Assembly: GCF_030817835.1 (NCBI RefSeq)
Contig: NZ_JAUSZR010000001.1
Location: forward strand, 496,001-560,000
Direction: 5' to 3'
DNA from: Pseudarthrobacter sp. W1I19
Lineage (GTDB): Bacteria > Actinomycetota > Actinomycetes > Actinomycetales > Micrococcaceae
DNA length: 64,000 nt
This document shows positions 25,612-35,079 of this stretch, piece by piece. Below the pieces are notes generated by a model. It saw only the letters and a program-made list of their open reading frames with translations, had not been told where the DNA came from and did not search any database. The position numbers were made by a program, and so were the translations under genes. The number at the start of each line of letters is the position of its first letter. Position 1 is the first letter of the stretch.

Positions 25612-26406
25612 TCAGAACTGGCGGGCGTTCGCCAGCACCGGAAGCTTGGTGCGTACGTCGTCCACGATCGAGGGGTCGATATCGACGACGGCGAGCTCCG
25701 GCTTCCCGCCCAGCGCAACTACCGCCGAGCCGAGGGGAGTGATGACGGCACTGTGGCCAATGCCGGTGGGAGCTGCGCCAGCGGGGCCGGCTCCAATGGT
25801 TTCGGGGTCACCTTGGCCGCAGGCCACCACGAAAGTGGTGCTGTCCAAGGCTCGTGCCCGCACCAGGAGGTCCCATTGTTCGGCCTTGCCTTCGCCGGCT
25901 CCCCAGGAGGCGCAGACGATGTTCACCTGTGCTCCCGCACGGGCATTGGCCGTGAACAGTGCAGGGAACCGGACGTCGTAACAGGTTGCCAGCCCAAACA
26001 CCGTGCCGCTGACCTCAAAGGTCACCGGGTCCGTTCCCGCGTCGACAGTCTTTGACTCGGTGAAGCCGAAGGCGTCGAAGAGGTGCACTTTGTCGTAGGA
26101 GGTGTCCAGGCCGGGGCCGGTGACGAGCAGGGTGTTGCGGACGCGGCCGTCCTTACCGGGAGTGAACATTCCCGCGACAATCGCAATACCCAGTTCGTTG
26201 GCCAGGGCCCGGACCTTCTCCGCCCAGGGCCCATCAAGCGGTTCCGCGACGTCCCTCAAGGAATGACCAAATGCCCGCATGGCGGCCTCGGGGAACACCA
26301 CCAGCTCCGCCCCGGCGGCCTTGGCCTGCGTGGCATACTCGCGGATCAGCTGCAGGTTGGCCTCAAGGTCCGCACTGCTGATGATCTGCGCGACTGCTAG
26401 ACGCAT
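25612..26406 (-). CDS. Carbon-nitrogen hydrolase (nitrilase superfamily amidase)
   Basis: The 264-residue enzyme hydrolyses C-N bonds of an amide in the cytoplasm. The Glu-Lys-Cys triad is visible as E in ELVVFPEAAM (about residue 44), K in SYDKVHLFDAFG (about 110) and C in GLATCYDVRFP (about 143). The group resembles NIT-type amidases such as deaminated-glutathione amidase; which amide is used is not known. The length is normal. It is followed by the strong 22-bp hairpin and is upstream of amt on the same strand, but probably separate from it. Confidence 0.9.
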   Translation of the reverse strand: MRLAVAQIISSADLEANLQLIREYATQAKAAGAELVVFPEAAMRAFGHSLRDVAEPLDGPWAEKVRALANELGIAIVAGMFTPGKDGRVRNTLLVTGPGLDTSYDKVHLFDAFGFTESKTVDAGTDPVTFEVSGTVFGLATCYDVRFPALFTANARAGAQVNIVCASWGAGEGKAEQWDLLVRARALDSTTFVVACGQGDPETIGAGPAGAAPTGIGHSAVITPLGSAVVALGGKPELAVVDIDPSIVDDVRTKLPVLANARQF

Positions 26407-26488
26407 GGATGGCTCCGTTCTTCAGTTCGCATGGCTGCACCTCTGGCGAAACGATACCGCCAGAGGTGCATTGGAACAGATCCGGCCT

Positions 26489-26725
26489 TTACTGCTTGTA
26501 GCCCTCGACTTCGCTGACGGGCCGCGCTTCGGCGTCGTTGGGGTTTTCTCCGGACTCGGCCTTGGCCCGGCGCTGGCGGAGGAGGTCCCAGCACTGGTCC
26601 AGCCGTTCCTCAACCTGCCTGAGCCTCGCCTGGTCCGGTGCATGGCCGTCGCCGGATCCCTCGCGGAGTGTGTGTTCCTCCGCCACAAGGGCCTGGATGC
26701 GGGCCAAAAGATCCTCGTCGTTCAT
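26489..26725 (-). CDS. DUF2630 family small protein
   Basis: The 78-residue protein starts MNDEDLLARIQALVAEEHTL, continues RLRQVEERLDQCWDLLRQRR and ends in a charged tail. This is the DUF2630 pattern, a small actinobacterial coiled-coil protein. The ATG at 26725 is preceded by GGGGTAGAC; the longer frame to 26827 crosses the divergent gene and is rejected. Function unknown. Confidence 0.85.
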   Translation of the reverse strand: MNDEDLLARIQALVAEEHTLREGSGDGHAPDQARLRQVEERLDQCWDLLRQRRAKAESGENPNDAEARPVSEVEGYKQ

Positions 26726-26780
26726 GTCTACCCCTTCCGCAGGAACGTTTCCCCCAGCGTACGCCTGTACCATCAAATCC

Positions 26781-27179
26781 ATGCCCACTGTGCTTGATAT
26801 GGCAGGTCCGATCCTGGAAATGCTCACCTGGTTGTGCCTGCCCGTCGGGCTGGGTCTTCTCTTCTACACCGGCTTCCTGCGCCGCTTCGTGCACCCCTGG
26901 GATGTGGCCGAAGCCGTGGTCTATTCGGACAACACCGGCGTGGGCTTCCGCTGGTTCGACCGCAAATACCAGGTGCACCACGCGCCGATGTCGCCGCATG
27001 ACATCAGGGACATGGCGGTGGGGGACACGCTCCCCATCTACTACCACCCCAAACGGCCCACCCAGTGGCAGACCACGGAGCCGGAAGAGGCCGGCAAAAC
27101 AGCCTCAGTGCTGGGCCGTTGCCTGACCGCTATCGGCGCCGTGGCCTTGCTCGCCGGTTTCGTCCTGCCCATGTTTTAG
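26781..27179 (+). CDS. Small membrane protein (DUF3592-like)
   Basis: The 132-residue protein has a hydrophobic N-terminal segment (ILEMLTWLCLPVGLGLLFYT) and a C-terminal one (LTAIGAVALLAGFVLPMF). Between them lies a soluble domain with VHHAPMSPHDIRDMAVGDTL and IYYHPKRPTQWQT. Two helices with a beta-rich middle fit DUF3592-type proteins. The start at 26781 avoids an antisense overlap with the divergent DUF2630 gene. Role unknown. Confidence 0.75.
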   Translation: MPTVLDMAGPILEMLTWLCLPVGLGLLFYTGFLRRFVHPWDVAEAVVYSDNTGVGFRWFDRKYQVHHAPMSPHDIRDMAVGDTLPIYYHPKRPTQWQTTEPEEAGKTASVLGRCLTAIGAVALLAGFVLPMF

Positions 27180-27193
27180 GGTCCCGCCCGGTG

Positions 27194-27529
27194 CTATCCG
27201 GCGAGGACAACAGCGATGCCCAGGCCGCCCAGGGCAACCCCGGCAAAAGCGGTCCACAGCACGGCGGTGATGTCGGCGTCGAGCTTTTCCCTCGAGAGGC
27301 CGCGGGACCTGGCGGTGTACCGGCGCCGCTGCGTCACGTAGATGGCCAGCGCGGCGGCTGCCGAGACGGCGAACAGCAGAAGGATGGGCAGGCCGTGCCG
27401 GGGGAGCCAGCGCAGGAAGATGGCGCTGACCGTCACCAGTGCCAGTACTGTCCTGCCCCACGCCAGTGTGGTCCGCTCCGGTTGCAGGCCGGGGTCGCCG
27501 TGGCTGCCGGCAGGGGGGAAGGCGGCCAA
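27194..27529 (-). CDS. DUF202 membrane protein
   Basis: The 111-residue protein has the DUF202 signature DPGLQPERTTLAWGRTVLAL followed by three hydrophobic helices ending VALGGLGIAVVLAG. The start is a TTG at 27529, four bases after the stop of the neighbouring DUF202 gene, so the pair is one unit. Function unknown; some DUF202 (YidH) proteins are small inner-membrane proteins linked to stress. Confidence 0.85.
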   Translation of the reverse strand: MAAFPPAGSHGDPGLQPERTTLAWGRTVLALVTVSAIFLRWLPRHGLPILLLFAVSAAAALAIYVTQRRRYTARSRGLSREKLDADITAVLWTAFAGVALGGLGIAVVLAG

Positions 27530-27533
27530 GGGG

Positions 27534-27938
27534 TCAGCGCCAGAGGATAAAGATCAGTACGACGGCGGCTGCCACCGCCCCCGCCCCGGCCAGCAGCGGC
27601 ACAATGAGTGGCAGCGGAAGCGGGGCCTTGTTGCGCATGCTGCGCTCCACGCGCAGCCAGCGCACGGCAGAGCCCGCGCTGAGCAGCATCCCCAGCAGGA
27701 GCAGCACCACCGCAAGGCCCTTCCGGACGGGCTCCAGGAAAAGGTCGGCCGTGAATGCCTCGATGGCGATGCCGCCAGCCAGCAGCGCCAACGAGGTCCG
27801 GATCCACGCCAGGAACGTCCGCTCGTTGGCAAGGGTGAACCGCGGGTCTGGTTCCTCACCGCCGGGAAGCAGCCGCTCAGCGATTTTCCCGCGCGACGGC
27901 GGGTTGCCGGCATCGTCGCGCTGCTCGCTGTTGGTCAC
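27534..27938 (-). CDS. YidH-like DUF202 membrane protein
   Basis: The 134-residue protein has a charged N-terminus, then DPRFTLANERTFLAWIRTSL, the classical YidH/DUF202 motif, and three transmembrane helices. It is the first gene of a two-gene DUF202 operon with 27194-27529. Pairing of two different DUF202 proteins is common in actinobacteria and suggests a hetero-oligomer. Function unknown. Confidence 0.87.
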   Translation of the reverse strand: MTNSEQRDDAGNPPSRGKIAERLLPGGEEPDPRFTLANERTFLAWIRTSLALLAGGIAIEAFTADLFLEPVRKGLAVVLLLLGMLLSAGSAVRWLRVERSMRNKAPLPLPLIVPLLAGAGAVAAAVVLIFILWR

Positions 27939-27966
27939 GGTGCCAGTCTAGCCACGGGCCTGCCAG

Positions 27967-29205
27967 TTACGCGGTGCGCAGCCGCACCGCCTTCGAAGCC
28001 AGATGGTCGCCGATGGGCAGCGCCGCCGTGGCTGCAGGCGATGGTGCATTCAGGACGTGGATCATCCGGGCTGTCTCGGACAGGAGGAAGTCGTGGATAA
28101 GCGTGCCGTCGCGGCGGACCGCCTGCGCCCGGATCCCTGCCTCGTACGGCAGCAGGTCAGCCTTGGTGAGGCCGGGCGCATATTTCCGGCATTCCTGCAG
28201 ATAGCTGCCCTTCAGCAAGGAGTTCCGGACCTCGCGGACTGCTGTACCGGTATTGGCGCGGGCCACGTGCCAGAGGCCGGGAAACTGCAGGTACCGGCCC
28301 ACGTCCTTGAGGTTTACAGAAAATTTGGGGTATCCCTCCCGGGACAGACCCAGCACCGCGTTCGGTCCCACGGTGATGGTGCCGGCCACTGTGGGCGTGA
28401 GGTGGACGCCGAGGAAAGGCAGGGCGGGATCCGGGACCGGATAGATCAGGTGCCGGACGTGGTTGGATTTGTCTGCCGCAAGCTCAAAGTACTCGCCCCG
28501 GAAGGGGATTATCTGAACGTCGATGTCCATGCCGGCGAGTTCTGCCAGCCGGTCCGATTGCAGCCCGGCGCACACCACAAGTTTGCCGCAGCTGTAGCGG
28601 TTTGCCCGGGTGGCCACCTCAACCCTGTCCGCATGCTCGGTGATGGCGGTGACCCTGGCGCCGGTGATGACCTGTCCGCCTCCGGCGGTGATGAGTCCGG
28701 CCAGCTTCCGGGCTACCTCTGTGTAGTTAACGATCCCCGTGCTGGGAATGAACACCGCGGCAAGCCCGGATATGTTCGGCTCCCGCCGGTGCAGCTCCGC
28801 CTGGTCCAGGCGCTCGCAATCCAGCCCGTGGACGCCGGCCCGCCCTTCCAGCTGGTCCAGCCGTTCCTTTTCCAGTTCAGTGGTGGCGACGAGCAGCTTG
28901 CCCGGCTCCTGGAACGGAATGCCGTTCTCCCGGCAGAATTCCTTTGTCTGCTGCGCACCGGCCTTGCTGAAGCGGGCTTTGAGGCTGTCCGGGGCGTAGT
29001 AGATGCCTGAATGGATGACCCCGCTGTTGTGGCCGGTCTGGTGTGCCGCGAGCGTGTCCTCCGCTTCCAGCAGGATCAGCGACGCCCCGGGCTCCTTGCG
29101 CAGCAGCTGGTATGCCGTGGCGAGCCCCACAACGCCGCCGCCAATAATGCAGTAGTCCGCATGGTCCACAGGTCCGCCCGTCTGCCAAAGTCCGCCGGCC
29201 GCCAT
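27967..29205 (-). CDS. lhgO: L-2-hydroxyglutarate oxidase / dehydrogenase
   Basis: The 412-residue FAD enzyme oxidises L-2-hydroxyglutarate to 2-oxoglutarate. The N-terminal dinucleotide motif is YCIIGGGVVGLATAYQLL. The family hallmark AHQTGHNSGVIHSGIYYAPD follows at about residues 55-74. Others are STGIVNYTEVARKLAG, RGEYFEL and the end NAPSPAATAALPIGDHLA. The chosen ATG at 29205 gives a short lead before the FAD motif; the frame extends to 29247 without similarity. It stands alone between the DUF202 pair and a divergent LLM gene. Confidence 0.9.
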   Translation of the reverse strand: MAAGGLWQTGGPVDHADYCIIGGGVVGLATAYQLLRKEPGASLILLEAEDTLAAHQTGHNSGVIHSGIYYAPDSLKARFSKAGAQQTKEFCRENGIPFQEPGKLLVATTELEKERLDQLEGRAGVHGLDCERLDQAELHRREPNISGLAAVFIPSTGIVNYTEVARKLAGLITAGGGQVITGARVTAITEHADRVEVATRANRYSCGKLVVCAGLQSDRLAELAGMDIDVQIIPFRGEYFELAADKSNHVRHLIYPVPDPALPFLGVHLTPTVAGTITVGPNAVLGLSREGYPKFSVNLKDVGRYLQFPGLWHVARANTGTAVREVRNSLLKGSYLQECRKYAPGLTKADLLPYEAGIRAQAVRRDGTLIHDFLLSETARMIHVLNAPSPAATAALPIGDHLASKAVRLRTA

Positions 29206-29366
29206 GGGGCCGCTTGTTCCTGCGATTGTGCAGCACCACGGGCGCACCGGCCAGTGTAAGGAGTACTCAATTAATGTCTGCTCCCCATAAGAGCCTGGCC
29301 CGGACGCGGACCTGCGGCAGGAGGCCGGCCGGGAATTCCCCGCGTGCCACGGTAGTTAGGGCAGGT

Positions 29367-30401
29367 ATGGAGCGCATCGGATTCCTTTCTTTCGGCCATT
29401 GGGGCCCCGGCCAGGGTTCACAGACACGGACCGCCGGGGAAGCACTTCTCCAGGCCATCGACCTTGCCGTCGCCGCTGAGGAGTTGGGGGTTGACGGGGC
29501 ATTCTTCCGGGTCCACCATTTCGCCCGGCAGCAGGCTTCGCCGTTCCCGCTCCTGTCCGCCATCGGCGCCCGGACCAGCCGGATTGAGATCGGCACCGGT
29601 GTGATCGACATGCGGTACGAAAATCCGCTGTATATGGCCGAGGAAGCTGCGGCCGCGGACCTTATCAGCGGCGGCAGGCTGCAACTGGGCATCAGCCGTG
29701 GTTCACCCGAACCGGCACGGCGGGGCGCAGCGGCATTCGGGTACCGGCCTGAGCCGGGGGAGACCGACGCGGACATGGCCCGCCGGCACACTGCACTTTT
29801 CCGGAAGGCCATCACCGGCGCCGGGGTGGCCGAAGCCGACCCCCGTTACGCCGGCGGTGCCACGGGGCTGCTGCCCGTCCAGCCGCAGTCGCCGGGACTT
29901 GCCGAACGGATCTGGTGGGGAGCCGGCAGCCGCAAGACCGCGGTCTGGGCGGCGGAGATGGGGATGAACCTCATGAGTTCCACCCTGCTGACCGAGGACA
30001 CCGGTGTTCCCTTCCACGAACTCCAGGCCGAACAGATCCAGCTTTTCCGGGACGCCTGGGCGGCAGCAGGCCACCGCCACACACCCAGGGTTTCCGTCAG
30101 CCGCAGCGTCCTACCCATCGTTGACGCTGAAGACAGCCGTTACTTCGCCGGCAGTGCACTGCGGGACAGCCATGACCAGGTGGGCATCATCGACGGACTG
30201 ACGGCCAGATTCGGGAAGAGTTATGTGGGAGCGCCCGACGTCCTGGCCGAAGAGCTTGCCGCCGATACGGCAGTCCAGGTCGCCGACACCCTCCTGCTCA
30301 CCGTCCCGAACCAGCTCGGCGCCGCGTTCAACGCCAAGCTCCTTGGAACTGTGGCCCGTTACATCGCCCCCGCCCTGGGCTGGAAGGCGGCCCGATCCTG
30401 A
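29367..30401 (+). CDS. LLM-class flavin-dependent oxidoreductase
   Basis: The 344-residue luciferase-like monooxygenase-fold protein starts MERIGFLSFGHWGPGQGS. Core pieces are LGVDGAFFRVHHF, RTSRIEIGTGVIDMRYENPL, AADLISGGRLQLGISRGSPE and IWWGAGSRKTAVWAAEMGMN. It uses reduced flavin or F420. The ATG at 29367 follows AGGGCAGGT. The substrate is unknown. It is divergent from lhgO and not clearly linked to the next operon. Confidence 0.87.
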   Translation: MERIGFLSFGHWGPGQGSQTRTAGEALLQAIDLAVAAEELGVDGAFFRVHHFARQQASPFPLLSAIGARTSRIEIGTGVIDMRYENPLYMAEEAAAADLISGGRLQLGISRGSPEPARRGAAAFGYRPEPGETDADMARRHTALFRKAITGAGVAEADPRYAGGATGLLPVQPQSPGLAERIWWGAGSRKTAVWAAEMGMNLMSSTLLTEDTGVPFHELQAEQIQLFRDAWAAAGHRHTPRVSVSRSVLPIVDAEDSRYFAGSALRDSHDQVGIIDGLTARFGKSYVGAPDVLAEELAADTAVQVADTLLLTVPNQLGAAFNAKLLGTVARYIAPALGWKAARS

Positions 30402-30476
30402 TCCGGTCAGCGCCGGCCGCGCCACCGCCGTCCACCCCTTGAGAAAGCAGCCTGCCCACCCGGATTCCGGGTATGA

Positions 30477-30488
30477 TAAGCATGCTTA
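30477..30488. promoter_or_regulatory. Palindrome TAAGCATGCTTA ahead of the desaturase operon
   Basis: A perfect 12-bp palindrome in GATAAGCATGCTTAGTG lies about 100 bases before the ferredoxin-reductase start. A near-identical design, TAAGTATACTTA, occurs at 50487-50498 ahead of another operon. Possibly an operator or a promoter element. Confidence 0.45.
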
Positions 30489-30586
30489 GTGAAGTGGGGA
30501 ACCTTCCGCATACCGCAGCCGTTACGCTTATAGTGCGGCTTTGGGGGCTTAGCGCCCTCATTACAGCGTGACTGCGGAACGGTCAT

Positions 30587-31732
30587 ATGACGGAAAGAGA
30601 GAAATATGGCCCGCGCCGTTTTAGGCTTTATCGCATGATCCGGCTACGTCAGCTGGCCCAGGCGGCCTCCGTGCTTACCACCCCTTTGGCGCCGGAAGAC
30701 ATCCTCGCGCTGTTCAACCCGGTCTACTCCGCGAGGCAGCTTCGTGGCGTAGTCACCCGGGTGGTCCAGGAGACCGCGCAGTCAGCCACCATTTTCTTCC
30801 GGCCCGGCCGCGGCTGGCACTCGCACCTTGCCGGCCAATGGGCGCGCATCGGCGTCGAGCTCGACGGCGTCCGCCACTGGCGGTCCTACTCGCTCAGTGC
30901 CCCTGCAGGCAAGGACCCCGCCATCACGGTCACCGACGTCGGCGCTGTGTCCGGCACGCTGGTCCGAACCACAAAGCCCGGTGATGTCCTTTTCCTCGCA
31001 CCCCCGCAGGGCGATTTTGTGCTCCCTGAGCACCCCAGGCCCCTGCTGATGGTCACGGCCGGCAGCGGCATTACTCCGGTGATGTCCATGATCCGTACGC
31101 TTGTTCCGCGGCGTCCGGATGCCGACGTCGTCCTGGTCCACTCGGCGCGCACCCCCGGTGACAGCCTCTTCCGCGAGGAACTCGCGGAGCTCGCCGACCA
31201 GTTCCCCAACTTCCGCCTGGCCCACTGGTACACCGGCGAACAGGGCCGCATGGACCTGAGCAACACCGACCAGCTGGACGAGATCTGCCCGGACTGGAAG
31301 GAACGGGCGGCGTATGCCTGCGGTCCGGACAGCTTCCTGGATGACGCCGAAGCCCTCTGGAAGCGGGCCGCGCTGACCACAGCAGGGCCCGGCTCGGACG
31401 TGGCAGTGGCCGGTAGCGCCGGCAACCTGATGATCGAACGTTTCAACACCACCTTCGCCGGCGGTGTTGGGTACGACGGCGGCCTGGTCACCTTTGAAGC
31501 CTCGGACCGGGAAGTGCAGGCCGACGGCGACACCCCCATCCTGGACATCGGCGAGGACGCAGGGGTGCTGATGCCCAGCGGCTGCCGCATGGGTATCTGC
31601 CACAGCTGCCTCACCCCGCTCCTGTCCGGGCAGGTGCGGGACCTCCGCACCGGGGAAGTCCACGGCGAACCCGGCCAACTGATCCAAACGTGTGTCTCGG
31701 CAGCCGCCGGACCCGTCAACCTCGAAATCTGA
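30587..31732 (+). CDS. Ferredoxin-reductase-type electron carrier for fatty-acid desaturase
   Basis: The 381-residue flavoprotein has an FAD domain (RHWRSYSLSAPAGKDP), an NAD(P)-binding domain (LLMVTAGSGITPVMSMI, AYACGPDSFLDDAE) and a C-terminal plant-type 2Fe-2S domain with PSGCRMGICHSCLTPL and LIQTCVSAA, giving the four cysteines. It moves electrons from NAD(P)H to the desaturase encoded 13 bases downstream, as in the mycobacterial Rv3230c/DesA3 pair. The ATG at 30587 is accepted; M at residue 17 is an alternative. The domain order is normal and no cysteine is missing. Confidence 0.9.
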   Translation: MTEREKYGPRRFRLYRMIRLRQLAQAASVLTTPLAPEDILALFNPVYSARQLRGVVTRVVQETAQSATIFFRPGRGWHSHLAGQWARIGVELDGVRHWRSYSLSAPAGKDPAITVTDVGAVSGTLVRTTKPGDVLFLAPPQGDFVLPEHPRPLLMVTAGSGITPVMSMIRTLVPRRPDADVVLVHSARTPGDSLFREELAELADQFPNFRLAHWYTGEQGRMDLSNTDQLDEICPDWKERAAYACGPDSFLDDAEALWKRAALTTAGPGSDVAVAGSAGNLMIERFNTTFAGGVGYDGGLVTFEASDREVQADGDTPILDIGEDAGVLMPSGCRMGICHSCLTPLLSGQVRDLRTGEVHGEPGQLIQTCVSAAAGPVNLEI

Positions 31733-31745
31733 GGAGCATAACGGT

Positions 31746-32930
31746 ATGTCTGTAATTTCACCCAGCAAGGCCACACCCACCGGCGGCAGCTCCGCCGGGA
31801 GTCCACGGACGCGCCCGGGGAAGCTTGCCGAATCCGGCAGCCCCACGGTGCGCCCGCCTGCCGCCGCCCATCTCAGTGACGAGCAGGTGGCCGAACTCGG
31901 GCGCGAACTGGATGCGATCCGTGACGAAATCCTCGCCAAGCGCGGCGCGGAAGACGCCGCCTACATCCGCCGCGTGATCAAGATCCAGCGCGGCCTGGAA
32001 ATCTCCGGCCGGGCCGCCCTGCTGGTCAGCAAGAACAAGGCTGCGTGGGTCACCGGTACCACCTTGCTGAGCCTGGCCAAGATCCTCGAAAACATGGAGA
32101 TCGGGCACAACGTCCTTCACGGCCAGTGGGACTGGATGCGGGACCCGGACATCCACTCCACCACCTGGGAGTGGGACTTCGTCACGCCGTCGCGGTCCTG
32201 GCAGCACACCCACAACGACCTCCACCACCGCTGGACCAATGTGGTGGGCAAGGACAACGACGTCGGATACAACCTCCTGCGTATGGACGAGAACCAGCCG
32301 TGGAAGCCAATGAACCTCGGCAACCCGGTGTACAACGCCATTCTCGCTCCCCTCTTCGAGTGGGGAATCGCCATCTATGACCTCGAGCTCACCGAGTTCA
32401 AGGAAGGCACAAAGTCCAAGGAAGCGCTGCTGAAGGACCTCAAGGCCCTCGGCAAGAAAGTTGTCACCCAGTTCACCAAGGACTACGCCGCAACCCCGGC
32501 AGTGGCCATGCTGACCGGCTCCGGCAAGCAGGCGCTCTACGGAACCTTGACCGCCAACGCAGTACGCAACGTCTGGGCCCACGCAGTCATCTTCTGCGGC
32601 CACTTCCCTGAAGGCACCGACACCTTCACCGAGGAAATGGCGGAAGGCGAAACCCGGGGCGACTGGTACATCCGCCAGATGATCGGCTCAGCCAACATCT
32701 CCGGGTCAAAGTTCATGCACATCATGACGGGCAACCTGTCCCACCAGATTGAACACCACCTGTTCCCGGACCTGCCCTCCAACCGGTACGCAGAGGTGGC
32801 GCCCAAGGTCCGGGAAATCTGCCAGCGCTACGGCTTGAAGTACACCACCGGGCCGCTGCTGAAGCAGGTCGGGTCCACGTGGGGCAAAATCTTCAAGCTG
32901 GCCCTCCCGGGCAAAGCTGCGCGGGCTTAG
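31746..32930 (+). CDS. Membrane fatty-acid desaturase (acyl-CoA/acyl-lipid delta-9 type)
   Basis: The 394-residue di-iron desaturase has the three His boxes GHNVLHGQWDW (HxxxxH), QHTHNDLHHRWTN (HxxHH) and LSHQIEHHLFPDLP (HxxHH). Its hydrophobic segments flank the boxes less strongly than in plant enzymes. It is co-transcribed with its reductase, and GAGGAG lies before the ATG at 31746. It probably introduces a cis double bond into acyl chains and so adjusts membrane fluidity. A strong terminator follows. Confidence 0.92.
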   Translation: MSVISPSKATPTGGSSAGSPRTRPGKLAESGSPTVRPPAAAHLSDEQVAELGRELDAIRDEILAKRGAEDAAYIRRVIKIQRGLEISGRAALLVSKNKAAWVTGTTLLSLAKILENMEIGHNVLHGQWDWMRDPDIHSTTWEWDFVTPSRSWQHTHNDLHHRWTNVVGKDNDVGYNLLRMDENQPWKPMNLGNPVYNAILAPLFEWGIAIYDLELTEFKEGTKSKEALLKDLKALGKKVVTQFTKDYAATPAVAMLTGSGKQALYGTLTANAVRNVWAHAVIFCGHFPEGTDTFTEEMAEGETRGDWYIRQMIGSANISGSKFMHIMTGNLSHQIEHHLFPDLPSNRYAEVAPKVREICQRYGLKYTTGPLLKQVGSTWGKIFKLALPGKAARA

Positions 32931-32970
32931 GCACTCATCCACCCGGGCTCAGCCCCTACGTAAAAGTACT

Positions 32971-33017
32971 GACTGCACCTCCGGTCCCGGGAACCACCCG
33001 GGGCCGGAGGTGCAGTC
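32971..33017 (+). terminator. Rho-independent terminator after the desaturase operon
   Basis: A 20-bp stem (32971-32990 with 32998-33017, one G-U pair) with a 7-base loop is followed by TTTTCTGTC. Confidence 0.92.
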
Positions 33018-33137
33018 TTTTCTGTCCCGGATCAGACGCCCTATCACTTACGGCACGTTTTCCACGAACGCTCTCTCACTTTCCGCAGTTCACCGCGCAT
33101 AATTGATCCCACAGCCGCCGCGGCCTTTGGAGGAATC

Positions 33138-33335
33138 ATGCGGATTCTCGGAGCACTCATCGTCATCTGGCTGATCATCGGCGGCGTTGCTGCCTGGCAG
33201 AGAGGCTACTTCGGGGCAGCACCGGGGAACTGCGCCCAGGCCGGCACCATTGCCATCACCATTGTGGCGGGCCCGCTGAACTACATGGGTGCCAACCCCC
33301 AGATTTCCTGCGAGCTGCCCCAGCCCTCCCAGTAG
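33138..33335 (+). CDS. Small single-pass membrane protein
   Basis: The 65-residue protein starts MRILGALIVIWLIIGGVAAW, a clear signal-anchor helix, followed by an exposed part with two cysteines (GNCAQAG and ISCELPQ). GGAGGAATC precedes the ATG. Its two cysteines might form a disulfide outside the membrane. Not a named family to my knowledge. Confidence 0.75.
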   Translation: MRILGALIVIWLIIGGVAAWQRGYFGAAPGNCAQAGTIAITIVAGPLNYMGANPQISCELPQPSQ

Positions 33336-33362
33336 CGCCCGGCGCGGCGGAGCACTCGGTAG

Positions 33363-34322
<960 letters not shown>

Positions 34323-34339
34323 CACCGCTGAACGCCGGA

Positions 34340-34376
34340 ACTTCCGGCGACGGCAGGAGCCGCCGTCGCCGGAAGT
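34340..34376. terminator. Hairpin terminator between convergent genes
   Basis: A perfect 15-bp stem (34340-34354 with 34362-34376) has a 7-base loop and again contains GGCGACGGC. No U-run follows on either strand. Confidence 0.7.
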
Positions 34377-34555
34377 GAGCTGGCGTTGGGCAGATCGTTG
34401 CGGAAAGTGATGGCGCCTTAGGTCAAACGTGGCGTTAAGTGATGGCGCGTTGGTGGTTACCAGCGCAGACCGCAGCCACAGGCGGAGATAGCGAGGCAAG
34501 GGGCAGCCCCTGCAACGACGGCCCGCCGGAAGCGCATCATTTCCAGGCAGGCAAA

Positions 34556-34978
34556 CTAGCAGAGGGATTTGCCGGGTATGTGCGGAACCTGTGAAAGGGG
34601 AGTGGCTATGACAGGGGCAGGGCAAAGCTGTTCGGCCAGGTCCTTCAGTTCTTTCGGGTGAAAGGGCTTGGTGAGGTACGCGGCAGCGCCTGAAGCCATG
34701 CCTGCCAGAATGTCGTCGTTCTCAGACCGGGCCGTAAGGAACAGCAGGGGAGCCTTGCTCAGGGCGCGGACGGCACGGGCCACAACGTGCCCGTCCGTGT
34801 CCGGCAGGCCCAGGTCCAGGGTGACCAGCGAGACGGCGGGATCAGCAGCAGCGGCAATGCCCTCGGCGCCGGTGGCCACAGCCCTGACCTCGAATCCGGC
34901 GCGCCTCAGGACGACAGTAATCAGTCCGCGGATATCATCGTTATCTTCAACGACCAGGCAGACGCGTTTATTTTCCAT
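34556..34978 (-). CDS. Stand-alone response-regulator receiver domain
   Basis: The 140-residue protein is a single REC domain. Acidic residues lie in CLVVEDNDDIRG, the phospho-acceptor Asp in LVTLDLGLPDTDGHV (about residue 55), Thr in LLFLTARSEND and Lys in YLTKPFHPKEL. No output domain follows. It lies 101 bases downstream of a GAF-ANTAR gene on the same strand. Classical ANTAR regulators carry REC and ANTAR on one chain, so this could be the detached REC part acting with it. That link is an inference. Confidence 0.9.
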   Translation of the reverse strand: MENKRVCLVVEDNDDIRGLITVVLRRAGFEVRAVATGAEGIAAAADPAVSLVTLDLGLPDTDGHVVARAVRALSKAPLLFLTARSENDDILAGMASGAAAYLTKPFHPKELKDLAEQLCPAPVIATPLSQVPHIPGKSLC

Positions 34979-35079
34979 TGGAGCCCCCCGGCAAACGTTG
35001 GCTTCAGTCTACCGCCGCGGGCCGGCGTCCTGCTGTAAGCGCAGGTGGGTGGCAGGTAACAAATGCGGGAAGGCAGCTG